Positions 12,201-26,166 of a stretch of DNA of 64,000 bases are shown piece after piece. The stretch's first letter is position 1. Each line of letters opens with the position of its first letter. Both the position numbers and the translations under genes were made by a program. This DNA is from Larus michahellis (Eukaryota > Chordata > Aves > Charadriiformes > Laridae). The DNA lies in the NCBI RefSeq assembly GCF_964199755.1, contig NC_133896.1, forward strand, positions 64,893,142 to 64,957,141. The letters are read 5' to 3'. The notes under the pieces were generated by a model. The model saw only the letters and a list, made by a program, of their open reading frames with translations, had not been told where the DNA came from and made no database searches.

Positions 12201-15200
12201 GTTGCAAAGGCTGTGGGTTCCTGTGTGATGTTTCCTCCTCCGCTGGTGTCACAAGATTCAGGTCTCTACTGACCAAGGTCAGACCTGAACTCTTAGAAGC
12301 GGGCGGTACCCAGGTAGCAACAGCAGCATTTCACCCTTTTTTGGTAGAACCCATTCTTCCTAGCGAGGCGTTCAGGAAATATTTTCCTAGTGCAGTGCCT
12401 GCGCACTTGCGTTGCACTATTTTCTTTCAACAACACAATTTGAGATCTGCTTTTACGATTTTTTCACAGTGTGTGTTGATTTCTTATTTTTTAACCTTTT
12501 GATTGCTTCTCCAAATATTGATCTGTACTCAGCAAATATTTTCTTTTTCTTCTGATTATCTGTAGCCCTCATGTATTTACAGAGACTGTCAGAAGGGCTT
12601 TCACCCTGTGGGAAGAATTTCAGTCTTGCAATCAGTCATATGTTGAAATTTTTCTTTCAGAAAACAGGAATTCTTTGCCTGCAATTGTGGGACAAGGCAT
12701 TTTAAATCCAGGAATAAATGTTTATGTAAAAAAAAATAAATTAACAGCTGGCTTAAAAATAGACCTTCCAAATGTATTACAGAGATGTTTTTCTTGTCGT
12801 GTCTTTGAACATGCTTTATAACCATCTACACAGAAATAGATCCAGGCCCAGGCTAATGTTAATAAGGCTCTAAAGAACATGACATTATTTTTCTCAAGAT
12901 AATTTAAACCAAGTGCAATTCATATCAAACAGCAACATACCTTCCTAGCTAGCACAGACACCAAACATCAATGGTCTAATTTTCTCACCACAAACCGCCA
13001 ATTAACAGAAATAAAAAAATCTATGTAATGCTCCCTCATTAAGAGCAAACAGTTCATTTAAATAAGACTCATAGCTTTCAGGCCAAGTTTAAGATCCTGA
13101 AAATTTAATTTCTGTGTGGGAGGAAGAAGTGTGTTTTCTTTCTTTGTGTAAATACAACTTTCCTCTTTTTAAAAAGGGGCCTCCAAACAACAGTGGAACT
13201 TCTTCCTGTGGTGTCCCAGATGACCGACTGTGGTCACAGCGGGAACAGGTGCCATGTGTTCCCTTTCCAGGTATTACTGCACTGCAGAGCACCTGTGCAC
13301 AGCTAGCTCCTGCAGAGAGCTTCTCTCCCTCCCATACAGACTGTTTCTGCTACTGAAGGTTACACCCCTCCTTCCACCTTTGTATACCTCAGTTGCACCA
13401 TCAGAGATGGGCCATGGTGTACAAGGACACAGCAAATGCTGAGCGGTTTGTTTTGACCCCCGGGTGTGCAATTCTCTGTTAGCCTACTACAGGTGTCAGC
13501 ACCCCTCAGCAGCGCCCGTGGTCCTAACTCCATGTCTCTTACAGGGGGGTGGTCTAGAGCGCTTTCCCAGCCAACTGCAGGAAAACTATTCTGCTCTTTG
13601 TGGGGACGGGAGTAGGGAAAGTGAACTGCTGGGAAAAGGCTGCAGATGTCCTTCTGCACTCATATAGGTTGGTCTGTCTCCTCAGAGCAAAGAGAAGGGA
13701 TGCCAGCCCAAGCCCAGGCAGATCCCAGCGTGTGACCACTAGACATAGAAATCCACTAATCCAGGTCAGAGGCTGCTCCATGTGGGAGCCTGGTTTAACT
13801 GTGCAGAGAAGATTCAGGCTAAGACACAGCCACAAGCTAAATGAAACACGTTTTTCCTTTCCCTGTCACATTGATGAACACTAATTTTAAAAGTATGTGC
13901 ACATCACGAGCCTGACAAAGAGCCCATTGGGCGTCTTCCTAATTACTTCAGTTGCCTTGGGTGGGGTCTTGGATATTTTGGTTACCTTTTTCTGCCAATG
14001 GGGTCAGCAGCTTCCTCTGTGGTGATGTGTGTGCACGTGGGAGACAGAGCGAGCGATGGGAAGGCATTGGCATGTACATCTTCTCTGCCTCTCCTGGAAT
14101 TCAATAATGCCTCAGCAGACTATTTAGCAAGCCACAGGGAACCACAGAGGGTAGGCACTTGTGGATGTTATAATTAGGAGTAAACTAATGAGAGCATTTG
14201 GACAAAGAGGGAGGCAGAGTAAACAACCACAGGTAAACTGTTCAAAGCCACAAACTTGGCATGTAGCGCTTGGCTCCCAGCTCTCCTCTGCTCCTGCCAT
14301 TCCCCCTACCCCAGGGGCTGATACCAGGAGGAAGCAAGACACTGGCTCACTGTAAGAGGAGACTGTGGAACAAGGAGGTAGAGAGAGGTAAGAACAACAG
14401 GCAGAGCAACCATGGCTTCTGGAGAGAATATAAATCCTCCCCACTTTGTGGCTGCTACTGGATCAACCCACTGGGGGAAGCTGTCTCTGCTTCAGCATCT
14501 GCATATCCTGTCTCCTTTCTGGCAGTCAGACACCAAATATAAAGTTCCTCCCCATTCAGCTGTCCATAATGACCTAACAGCTCTGTTGCAAATATTCTGT
14601 GATTAAAATGAGACTCCTGACATATGTACGGGCCCTCGCCTAAGAGGGTGTTTTAGGACCAAGCCCTAGTTTAGTAGGAGAAAATTAGAATAACGTCAGA
14701 GCTATTATCTCCCTGGGACACATGCTTGAACCCATTTATCTGCTAAGTTTCTTTCTGCTTTCCAAGTAAAGACAGCAGGACATGCACATCCCCAGAGGGA
14801 GGGGGTGGAGGGAATAAAAGGGGTTATTGTCACAGAGGCAGTAACCTGCAAAATCTGCAGAGCTGCCTTCATCTTTTCCCTTTGCTGTCCAATGTTTCAG
14901 AAACTTAGCTCAGCTGTTGGTGGTTTCTGTAAGGCTTACTGTCAAAATCAAAATAAAAAATGAAGATAGTGGCAGAAAGAGGTGGGGGGGAGAAGAGAAA
15001 GGATCAACCATCTTTATTTTATAATTTCAAAAAGGATTATGTTAAATGCCTTTTTTTTCTGCTTCCCCAGTTTGCTAACGTTCACGTTTAATCTCACTTT
15101 GATACTAACCAGCATCTGCTTCAGCATAATCTGTTTCCTTCCCTTATTCTCCCATTTTGACTAAAATGTGGCATAACCCTTAGATCCAGCTCTTAAAGGT

Positions 15201-16844
15201 ACAGGGCCACATTTTACTTTTCCATCAGTTATGCTTGCAATGGCCAGAATTATGTGAGGAGACAGAGGGACCTTTTAGAAAGGAATTGTACATAATTTTG
15301 TAACACTCTGAGCATCTGGTCCTCTTGTTTTAGTTTAATGGCCAAGAAGTCATACAGATCACAAAAGGGTGTTACCTAATAACAACTTTAATAGTGATAT
15401 GGACTCTACATTCACTGGGCCATAGAATTGGTCTGAAGAGGACTGTGTCTGGACATTTTTTCCTACCCTTTTTTTGCAAGTGCTGTTTGGTTCCTAAACC
15501 ACCAGCTGGCACACACCATGCACAACACCGTTGTTATCTCTGTAGTTGTGCCCAGCCGTTTTCAGATAAAATTTATTGCAATTGCTTTCCATATCCAACC
15601 AGCCCTGCATTCCCTTGTTAGCACAAGGCATGAGATCTGCCCTGGAGTGGAACCAGCTCCAGACCGGCGAGGCCAAGCTCTTCCCAGCTGCACCAGTGAA
15701 ATGACCAGGAAGACAGACCAGTTAGGGGCCCAGAGTTGTAAGGAGGCTACAGGAGTGAACCATGCTGGCCATGCTGTCTTGGCATGGGAGCAGGGGAACC
15801 TCTCCTCATCCCCCAGCATAGCCTTCTCCTGGTGTCTAGGAAGGATGGGGATGTTCATGGCCCAATAAGTTCCTCAGTAAATCAGCTCCTGTAATAATCA
15901 GTGGAAACATCAGGCTGGGAATTCCCAGTATCCTGAGGTTATAAAGCTCCTGAGTCATGTTGTGACTAAATCCTCAGAACATCAATGTGCTAAAAAGGAT
16001 TTTCTGTAATTTTTTTTTCTCATCTCCAGCCATGATCTGCAGTTTGGCTCAAACCTTTGCTTCCATGCTACAACTGCACATGCATTTGTCAGGATTTTGC
16101 CTCTTCCATGTTTCTCCTCTTGTTTCCACATTTCTCCTCCTGTGCTCTCTTCTTCTTTTTGCTGTCTGCCCTGCAGCACCGCAGCAGTGGGGTTATTCCT
16201 TATCTCCCATTACACCTCTGCATGCTCTCCTGACCACCTCGTTTCTACATGAGAGCACTGTAAGAGCTTTCCAGCCTCTGCAGCAACAGTTAATCCCACC
16301 ACACCAGTAGAGTTGCATAGCTGTCCTACTGTGGGATCCTACAACTGGGCACCTAGTACAAACAGTTGGATGGGTCTGCTGTGATTTTTCCCAGCTCCCA
16401 TCATACCTTCCTCCGGCTCTGTTGATGGCACCTACCTTCTTGCAGCCTGTAGGCCAGATGCACTTGTCTTTCCTGCACTCCAGATAGCAATACCGATGCA
16501 CCCTCTTGATGCTGAACTCTTCCAGGCAGATCCACATTATTAGAGATGTAAATTCTGCTTGATGAAACCTAATATCTGAAGCCTGGTTTAAAGACAGGAT
16601 GTCACAGCCGTGTGAACACAGATGTATGAAAGGGAGACATATAGATAGGCATCTTGCTTTGTATTAGGCATTTGCATGTTTCTCCAAAGTGGATATTCAT
16701 AAAACCTGTATCTGTAGATAAAACCCTACCGCTGCTTTCTGTGGAGCCTGACATAATGATTTGGCTCCAAGAGAAGCCAAACTGGAAACATTTCTTCAAC
16801 TGTTTACATAATCCTTTTGAGCTTTGTGAGCTCAACTAAAAGAA

Positions 16845-16906
16845 GTACTAAATCCAAGCCATTCTTGGTTTGGATTTTAGTACCCAAACCTCATTTAATG
16901 AGGTTT
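16845..16906. repeat. Two adjacent inverted repeats (hairpins)
   Basis: First hairpin: GTACTAAATCCAA (16845-16857) pairs with TTGGATTTTAGTAC (16870-16883), leaving a 12-nt loop and one bulged T. Second hairpin: AAACCTCAT (16886-16894) pairs perfectly with ATGAGGTTT (16898-16906) across a 3-nt loop. They are only 2 nt apart. They could be the relic end of a DNA transposon or a transcribed structure; the arms are short for a microRNA precursor. Confidence 0.6.
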
Positions 16907-19900
16907 ATTAAGCCTAGTTCTGCTTATCATATCTCCTATTACAGAGGCAATTAATACTGAGTGGAAACCAGGCTTCCTGCCCTGCAAAAGTTTTTTCCGT
17001 TGTCAAAAATGGTCTTTCTGTGTTAAGACAAATCCAGCACCTTTCAGAGAAAGACAGAGGTTTGAATTCACCACTTCTTTTTTTAAAGTGTTTTCACGTT
17101 GTGTAAGTAATTAATTGTTAAGAAGAAGAGAGAGGAAGGCTGTAACCAGGGTTACAACATTCTCATGGGATGTGGAGGAGCCGAGTTGGGATCCCTGCCT
17201 CAGTTAATATTGGTTTGCTTGAAGGAAATGGAGTGCTTACAATGGAGGAGCCTGAAGGACTCTCTCCTCATGTAGTCAATAGACAGATAAGGCTCTTGTC
17301 TCAGATGTGGGAGTTACAAGGACTTGAATACAAGTTTTCCATACCTTGTAGCAATGCACTGTAAGATTTCATTCATCCACTGAGGACTGAATGCTCTCTC
17401 AAGTTTGACCAAGAGTTCCCTCTGGGGCTGAGAATTTTTTCCTCCCAGAATTGGTACACACATTTTCCCATACCTCAGCAAATTCCAGTTTCATTCAGCT
17501 GATGTTTTCTGAGAAGAAACTTACTTATCATACAGCTCCCTACCACCTCTAGATTACCCGAATATCATTGATTTTACTGCTTAGAAAAGGAAGACAGTCT
17601 CTTTTTTTAGCCACAGGTGCCGTAAAAGAAATGGGGTCGGTGTGGCCTGCATTACAGTTTTTTTCTATTGTGTGCTGCACAAAATGTTGGAAACAATGCT
17701 AAGGGTTCAAACTCCTCTGAACTAAAGCAGCTTAGCAACAGGGAATTGTTCAGCTTACAGATAAAAGCTAGGTCTCTCTCGCTGCGGCCGTCACCATTAG
17801 TTCACTGCGGGTTTGGTGCAAGTTTGGAGCTAAGGAGACTTTTCTCTGGATCTTTTGGCACCAGATAGCACAGCCCAGGATGCAAAGAGCAGCTGCTACA
17901 GCTTCTGACGAATGACAAGTGCAAGCATCAGAGAGGTAAGGTCACTGCAATGCAAATGATTCCGTACTGCCATGCTTCACAAGTAAGAAAGACAGCTTTC
18001 CCTCTCACTAAGGGAACTGCTCTAAGCAGTACACTCTTTCCCTCCGTATGAATACACACACACATGCATATACACTTGTATGTATAGTTCTTCAAGGAAA
18101 AAAAAAGAAGGTGAGAATTTGCTGGTTTTTCCATTACGTTTGCTTTCAAGCTTTTGTGCCAAGCTGAGGAAGGAAGAAAGCGAGACCACTTCAGAAAGAA
18201 ACCAGCCCACACCCTTCTCAGCAATGAGAAAGGTAATTTCATTCTGTTGTCACCCATGCACTGTGCCATACACAATCAAGAAGTCTTGGCAGATAAGAAC
18301 ACTACGCTATTAACTTTGGTGGTTTGTGGGTGCTAGACACAAAAGAGGCAGCCTTTTCTGTAAGAGATCAGAGAAAAGTAGCAGGCAGCAGCACCACAAG
18401 CTAGATTTTCCCCTGAGGGAACACGTCTGACACAACTGGCAGCTCATTTCTTCTGCCCTTGGATGTGAGCTGCTTCTGAATGCCTCCCTTGTGCTAGGGC
18501 TGGTACTGAGCTAAATGTGGGCCTGGTGCCAATGATTACAATTCCCATTAGCTGGAATATACATTAACTTGAGAGGTTGTGGACATCTCCAGCAAGGGAA
18601 TAGCCTGCTGTATGCATCCATTATTTGTCTGGAGGAGAAGGAACTCTGTTGTGTGCCTGTTATTCACTCTCACAATCTGATTGTTTGGTTTTCTTTAGGT
18701 TTTTTTTTAGGAAACTGACACTATTGAAAACAGTTTTATAAAGGCGCTGGGCCAGTTTCATCACCACACTGTAGCGTTTTAGGTTGTCAAGCGACGTGGC
18801 ACTGGGCGGCCGCAGCCAGCTGGGGATGAGGACATACCACAGCAACAGGCGGCTCCTCGAGCCTGGCAGGACAGCTGGGAAGTTTGCATCTACCTCTGCC
18901 CTGCCACGTATGTACACACAAGGTGAGAGGATGCCCTGTGAGCTTGAGCAGAGAGAGAGGGATCACAGCTGGGAAGAAAGTCTCTTGAAAGCTGCAATGG
19001 TTCAAAGCAGCTGTGAGCGCTCTTTTGAATCCAGGGCATTACCCATGGTTTATGCTCACCTTTGCTCCTTTATCCTTGAATGCATCTGCCATCCTGGACA
19101 GATTTTAGCTATAAGCATGAGTTGTTAAATCAATGAAGTGTCTCTCCTCCTGAAGCCTAAGATACAGTCTAGGGCTTTAAGATGCTAATCGCTTTACAGC
19201 TGTTTATCAAGAAAAATCCTGGTTCACAAGTGGGAGAAGTTGTCTTGAACAATCATCCAACACTTCATGTGTTCAGAGTATTGAGTGCTCCTTTAGTCTG
19301 TGCAGCCTAGGAGATTTAATTGGTTCTGACCTTTTCCTCTCCAACCTCTGCGTTATTTTCCGTGCAGTCTGTAAAGCTGTGTGTCTCAGCTCTTATCATT
19401 ATGACCAAGTTGCTGTTTCATAAAAGGGAGCTGAGGAAAGGCCTGGAGAAGTGAGGAGCTGGTATCTGCTGCCACTCTTGGGTGTCCTCACACCCTCCCA
19501 CTGCTGCAACCGATGTCTTGATTTTAAACTTGGAGAAGCTGGTCATTTTTTCATCCCCTAAGGCTGCTAAACAAATCTGTATGCTAAATATCTCTGTTGG
19601 ATAGGTCATTTGGGAATGAATCTGGATGTGACCTGTTTGAATAAAAAAAAGGGAAAATTCCTTTCTATGTTCCCTTGTCTTTGGGGCTCAGTACAATCAG
19701 AGACACAGTATGGCGGATTGATTGAACCAGGTTCTCAGCAGAGGTGAAGGCTCATGTGTGCCTGGTATGGCACAGACAGTCTCTGGCCAAAAGATTTTAC
19801 AGTCTAAAGAGATAAACAGGAGAGGAACAAAGGCAGCATTGTCTTCCCTTTTCTGCACACATGGAATCAAGGCAGAGAAAAGTCAACGGTTTACTCAGTT

Positions 19901-22271
19901 TTTTACCTGAAGCCTTCATGACACAGAGGAAGAAATGGAAGCATTCTTGAATTCCTCTCAAAGACCTTTGCCACAAAGTTTGTTTCATATTTGAAAACTT
20001 TACTGCTTCAGAAAATGATGAATTGCTTCTCTGGAGGTCTGACAGCCAAACATACTGGTAGCATGGAAAAGTAACTCTTGCATCTGTGAAGATCTGCACA
20101 TTCTCAGTGGATCTGAGGGGTCAGGCACACATCAGGCCTCCCACTTTTTGAGGATGTTTTGACTCCCTGCATCCTCCCTACCTGCAAACTGGTTTAAGGG
20201 GCTTATTTAGGCAACTAGAAACTAGCAATATTTCATTTTGCAGCGAAAATGCAATTGCTTTGTGAATTCTCAATGTAAAAATGCTTGATGGGGTGAGGAA
20301 TGCTCATTTTGCAGAGGGGAATGTTCAGTCTACAGACAAGAGTATTTTAAGGCTCAGACTTTGCTTTACAGGTCACCTCTTTCATCTCTCATTGCTTTGC
20401 CCACGTGGCTGCCCAAAGAGAAAGGAAGAGCAGGACTACTCTTCTGCTTCCACCTGGAGGGGATGGGTTGAGTTGTCCTCTCTTCTCACTCCTTTTTTAA
20501 ATCACCCGCACTCCCCTGATGAGGCCCACCAGTGCTACACTGGACTAAGCAAGTGGGAATGTCAGTGTGATAACTGGCAGAAGCAATAGGCGGAAGAAGT
20601 TTTCAGGGCAGGAACAAGTGGGATCTAACTTCCATGCTGTGATTCGCATTGACTCAAGTTTTATCTCATGCCTTTTAAAAAAGAGCCCAGCTCCGTTCAG
20701 TTCCTGTGCCTGTATGCTGATGCCATAACCTCATCCGCATCTGGTCCTCATTCTTAATCCCTCCCCTCTTCTGTCATCCTCTTTGTAAGATCCAGCCTCA
20801 TCCCATTCCCGGCTGACTCTTTACGTAATGCCACTGCATTACACCCCACCTCTAATACTATCACCACATAATCCATCTTTACCACGTCTCTAATCTCTCA
20901 GTTTTATAATTATTAGCCAGAGCCTTTGCCTCCCTCTTCACCCCAGGACAATTTTCTTCCATGATTTCAACAAACTGATGAATATAAGGTCATGCTCTAA
21001 ACTAAAGCATAAAATCTGTAGAAAGCTATTGTCTGGCTGTTCTTGGTAACAATTTGTTATATAAGCTTATGTTTGTCATTTGGTGTTTCTCTGCTCCAGA
21101 GATGGCATCAGTTATTGGTTTTGTATTGTCAAGCTCTGGTTTTGTTTTGTTTTGGATTTAATATTTCATGGCTATATTTTTTTTTCTGCTGAGGATTTTA
21201 TCATAAAACTCCCCCTATGAACGTTCACTGCTGTCATTATTGACTTTCTAGACTGAAAGGCAGGAAATTCTCCGCATAGCTGACCTTCCTTTATGATATT
21301 AGCAGTGATTTGTGACAGAAAATTTTTGTCTGCTTCATTTCAGACCTCATCCTACAGTAGCACTGTTAACAGCATTTTCTGTTCCTTAACTGCAAGTCAT
21401 GGCCTTGGTGTTTACATTGGCTTCATGCCACTGGAGCTTACATTGGCGGCCAACAGGTTGCAAAAGCAAAACTGATGGAATCTTGGAAAAATTTAATTTT
21501 CCAAAAGGCTTATGCTGCATTACCTGGCAAGGACTACATGCTTATAAGCTGGTATAAATCCGCACGGATTCTCTAAGGTAGGTGTAGCTTTAGTGATTTA
21601 TATCAGCAACTGCCCTAGCAGCCACAAGGAAAATTAACAGTCCGTATTTTATAAGGTGCAGCAAGAGAAAGAAGTCAGAGTCCCATCAGTGACTTTCCAA
21701 GCTAGCTTCTGCTGACTACTGTATCTCAGTGCTCCTTCAGGAGGTGAGTAGCACCACCTTGACTGGTGGAACTTGAGGCACTGAACAAAGTACCCCTTGT
21801 GTATTTTCTTGAAAAAGTTGGGAAAAAAAGTGGCATCCTTAATGTATCCTTATATAGAGCGACACACATTTGACCAACGCAGCCTTACTAGCCCATTAGT
21901 TTTATGAAGTCTTGATTTAGGAGAGACCCTGGCTCAACATTGCTGGGCTTAACTATGAACATGCTTAACTTCGCCCTGAGCTGTATTCACAGCCCTAGTT
22001 TCAGTATCTAGGCTATCATCTGTACAATGCCTGGGGAGAAAGCCTGATGTCTGAGAATGATTCACACAATCCAGGCTAAAACAAAGAGACTATCTAAGCT
22101 AGTCAAGAGGAAATACCAAGGAGAAAGGGGCATATTAAATGTTGTCTCTTTGGAGCTTAAAGCTAGTGAATTTGTCTCTGCTCAGGTTTTCATTGTAAAC
22201 ATGAATGCTTTCCTGAATTTTTATATCTATAATAGGAGAGGGATCTCTTCTTATCTAACTAGTGTACTCAA

Positions 22272-22440
22272 CTAGGATCCAAGAACCTGGATTCAAATAC
22301 CTCTTCTTCCTTAGACAACTTGAACTTTCATCTTCTATGTAAGTCTGATGAATAATGAAATATCAATGGAATGTATTCTGCTTCCAAAAAAAATAAAATG
22401 GGTAGGTATTAATACCTGCATCTCATGTGTGAGTGCTGTG
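22272..22440 (+). mobile_element. Possible ancient MIR-like (CORE-SINE) trace
   Basis: The order of short blocks resembles a MIR element: 'gaacctggattcaaatacct' (a tRNA-type B-box region), then a C/T-rich centre, then 'aaaatgggtaggtattaata' followed by 'cctgcatctc', close to the MIR 'TGTAAAATGGG...AATACCTACCTC' tail. The similarity is patchy, as expected for a very old copy. This was recognised by eye only. Confidence 0.4.
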
Positions 22441-25400
22441 ATCATGGCAAAAGAGTCATCCTCATATTCCTTCTGTCTGCCACAACGAATATTTAATTAC
22501 CTCCTGCAGATAGTAACAGATTCAGCAACAGAGTTGAAAAACTCCATCCCAGAAGATCCTGTAATTCAGATCTTAGAGTCATCTCTTATGTTATGTATTC
22601 ACATCTCCTCAGGAGGAGAAAGGATCTGAGCTAGGACACCTGATAAAGCAGGTGACTTCTCAAAAAAATCAAGTCACAGAGTAAAATGCGTGCTCCACCT
22701 GCTTCCTGGTTAAGTGGAAAAAAACTGAAATGTGCAACATGGGACCTGAAGAGGGACATTTGCAGCCATATACTTTTGTAAAAATTAAGGCAAGTTTCAA
22801 TATTTTGTTGGAAATATGAAATAGCATGTGAGTGACTCAGTGTTTTCAAGGCAGACACAGCGAAACAAGCATTTAGGCACACAAGGAATTCAAATATCTG
22901 CAAAGGTGCATGGGCAGAATTTAAATTTTTGTTATTTAAATGTAGGTCTGTAAAGTATCAGCTCAGCATCTAAGTGCTCCTGTGAATGTGAGCTCTGGCA
23001 GCTAGGTCAAAGTAGCAAGGGAGCTCGGAGGCAGAAGGACAACTAAAAGATGCCTCAAAGTCCCTTTCAAATTACAACTCCATTACACTATAGCTATGTA
23101 AGGTTCATCCTGCCTGCTGTTGCTTTGAGGCTTGGTGAGATTCTGCCATCCAAACTGCAGCTGCAGGAAGCTGCAACCTCAGCTGAGGGGCCAGCAAGAG
23201 TCATTATGGATAATGAGGTTCAAATGCCAGTAGTCCAGTTTCAAAATAACTTCTTTTATTCTCCTGGGAGCTTGTGTACAGCTTTTTTTTTTTTTTTTCT
23301 TCTCTCTTTGTGCTCCTAGTTATAAGGGTATTGCTTGGCCTCTTGTGGAAGCTGCTTTCTCCTTTTTCTTGATGAGCTGCTGTTGTGCCAGATCGGGACC
23401 TTATATTTTGGGCAAAGGAATGGATCATCTCTTCATTTCTAGCCACAGTCTACCATCAAGTCATTCAGTGAATGATTCACTTTGTGTCTATGCCTCCATT
23501 TATCCGACTCTATGGTGGGAAGGAGACCAAAGCCTGTGTCATGCATCAATATTGTTCCACTGTGCTGACATACTAGCAGGCAGATGCTGCATGGCCTACA
23601 GAGCAGGGCAGGGCTCTGGCTGCGGAACAGAGTTTCTGGTGCAGAGGAACTTCCTCCACACACACACTCTATTTTCAGATTAAACCAGGGCAAAACTAAA
23701 AAATATCTGTCTGTTTCACAGAAGATTTGCAAGGGACTCTCACAATGACTGAGGCATCAGGGCAGACTGAAACCCCGCCTTGGATTTGGCAGAAGCTCAT
23801 CAAAGCCGAAGCTGAACTGACATCATGAGCTGGTATTCTCCTGTGAAAAAGAAATTAGTTTTCTTGAAAGATGCACAGGGTGCTGATCTTGGATCACCCG
23901 TTGCCTTGTTTGCCCTTCTATTCTCTTTTTAGATTATAAGTTATTTCCCACAACGAGCTACTAAAGAGGACATTGAGGCGCCTCACCTGAAGCACTGGTC
24001 ACTCCAGAGCGCCACTTGGGAAATACGGGGTTTCCACACTCCCAGCCTGCTGAAGCTGTCCATTCACCATGACAGCATCTGTGATGGGAAGGAAGGACAG
24101 CTTTGGAGTACCACTACAAGCCCTCTGCTCTCACTGTGCATGGGCTGCAAAAAGGCAGCTGGCAGCTTCCCTGTTTGGTCTTCACCTACTTCTTTCCTCC
24201 CTGCCTTATTTCCAGGTTTCTTAAAAAGACCGTGTGGGAGTAGCAGTGTACAGATGCTCACTGACAGCATCAGGATGGAGGAATCAAGTGGAAAAGCTGC
24301 TGCCTAAGTACCTAGTCACATCACTGAGAGTTGCATAAATGTCCTTTTTCACCTCAAACAGCCTGCCAGAGGTGGCAGTCAGTCACACTTTTCCTGTGCC
24401 TGAAAGGTCTTGCAGATACTGGGAGCACTGGAGGACTTGCAGCTCCAACACCTAAATTTATGAGAACTGGCAAAACATAACTGCGACAGTGTCTAGCACT
24501 ACACTGATTTAGGACCTGAATATCGACCAGCCATCAGAACAGCGCTCAGCCTCCTGGCTTCAGCAGCATGGTACCCTCTCCTGCCAGATGCACCTTCAGG
24601 ATGAATTCGTCACCATAAAGCTCTTCTGCTTGATACTTCCAAAGCAATCTAGGGGCATTTAATATTTATAAATAGAGAGAATTTCTACCCAGCTTCAGCA
24701 TTCATTATCGTTGCAGTGATTCAAACCTCCAGCATAGGCAGAAACTGCCTTGAGCTGAAACTGAGCAACTATCTAATAAAATATAGTCATGAGATGAATA
24801 GAAGCTGTATAGTTGAAGTGCCCTGAGCATGTTTGAAAGATTTATTTCCTGGCTTCATCTGGAGGGCTTTTTAATAGGGAGGATATAACTTTCTGTGTAT
24901 ATATATCTATATGGGAGAGAAAAAGTTCTACAGTTTTAAGGGGGAAAAGGGGCATTTACACTTCTTGAGGAGATGCCACGGGGAAAGCATTATTTATTTT
25001 ACATGGACCTGTTATATTTACAGCTGCATTTCCTGCAAGAAAACAGATGTGAGTGCATCATTCACCGTCTTAAAAGTCAAATTTGCCCTACAGTTGCAGT
25101 ACACACAGAGGCAGCCGAAGTTGAAACATCTGAAGACTGCGCTGTGGGGCCTTGAACCACAGATGGGGAGAGTTTGTATTTGAGCTTAGATAAGGAAAAG
25201 GCTGCTAGAGAGGACTCTGTAGCCAGACTCAGATCAAGGAGAAATAAATAATAATTAAAAAAATCACATATAATGTAGCTTCACATCAACATCCCCAGGG
25301 TTTGGAAAAGAAGAGTAATCAGCAATCATTTCATGCCCTCATATCACTTTGACTTGTGTGCCAGTCTTACCACGAATCTCCTCTGTCTCTCTCAGCTGCC

Positions 25401-25467
25401 ACTCCTCTGCTGTTCCCAGGGTGCTTGCTCCAGAGGCTGGAGGTGGAGAGGAAGATTAGGGAAGGAA

Positions 25468-26166
25468 TCATAGAATCATAGAATCTTCATGGTTGGGAAG
25501 GACCTTTGAGATCATCAAGTACAACCATACACACGCAAAAAAAAAAAAAAAACCAAAAAAGAAAAAAAAGAAAAAAAACCCAAACAAACCACCCCAAACA
25601 AACAACCTACAATCTCTGCCACTAGAGCATGCCCTGAGTGCCAAATCTAGACGTTTCTTAAACACCTCTAGGGATGGTGACTCAACCACCTCCCTGGGCA
25701 GGCTGTTCCAGTGCCTGACCACTCTTTCAGTAAAGTAATTCTTCCTAATATCTAATCTAAACCTCCCCTGCCACAACTTCAGACCATTTCCTCTGGTCCT
25801 GTCATTATTCACCTGGGAGAAGAGGCCAACACCCACCTCTCTACAACCTCCTTTCAGGTAGCTGTAGAGGGCAATGAGGTCTCCCCTCAGCCTCCTCTTC
25901 TCCAAGCTAAACATGCCCAACTCCCTCAGCCTCTCCTCATATGACCTGGTCTCCAGACCCCTCACCAGCCTGGTAGCTCTCCTCTGGACACGCTCCAGAA
26001 CTTCAATGTCCCTCTTGTACAGAGGGGCCCAGAACTGAACACAGCACTCGAGGTGAGGCCTCACCAGTGCCGAGTACAGAGGCACCATCACTTCCCTGCT
26101 CCTGCTGGCCACGCTATTCCTGATACAAACCAGGATGCTGTTGGCCTTCTTGGCCACCTGGGCACA
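25468..26166 (-). pseudogene. CR1 ORF2 C-terminal part, in frame after a stop
   Basis: The same reading frame as the RT segment upstream, separated from it by a single TAG. It starts [20 protein letters not shown] and includes [36 protein letters not shown] and the basic tail [20 protein letters not shown]. After that the frame runs into the T-rich tract and encodes phenylalanine runs, so the original ORF2 stop has probably been lost or moved by expansion of that tract. Confidence 0.85.
25537..25609. repeat. A-rich tract inside the CR1 3' region
   Basis: The + strand has A16 (25537-25552), then imperfect A-runs broken by G and C, then AAAC-type units to about 25609. It lies between the CR1 3'-terminal ~70 bp and the ORF2 C-terminus, so it is an expanded simple repeat within the element's 3' region (T-rich in CR1 sense). 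Confidence 0.85.

Larger units (their letters stand above)
9259..25465. other. Long intergenic stretch, no gene recognised
   Basis: About 16 kb of sequence. 9480-9960 is AT-rich with many TAATTA/TTAATT cores and looks like conserved non-coding sequence, but conservation cannot be judged here. 11.7-12.5 kb, 13.1-13.9 kb and 15.5-15.9 kb are GC-richer islands with overlapping ORFs on both strands, judged to be chance. 16845-16906 holds two adjacent inverted repeats, and about 22272-22440 a weak MIR-like trace. Simple tracts include CA-rich 18055-18080 and T16 at 23283-23298. No splice-supported exon was recognised. Confidence 0.55.

Noticed and set aside
11737-12502. Overlapping ORFs of 179 aa (minus) and 220 aa (plus)
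   Set aside because: They occupy the same GC-richer island on opposite strands. Neither shows a recognised domain, signal peptide or splice context. The length comes from local lack of stop codons.
13089-13884. Many overlapping ORFs of 60-100 aa on both strands
   Set aside because: They crowd into one GC-rich patch, with no family resemblance and no consistent frame; chance.
15494-15868. ORFs of 116 aa (plus) and 98 aa (minus)
   Set aside because: Mutual shadows without recognised motifs or splice sites.
16845-16883. Possible microRNA precursor
   Set aside because: The 13-bp stem is too short for a typical pre-miRNA and pairing does not extend outward.
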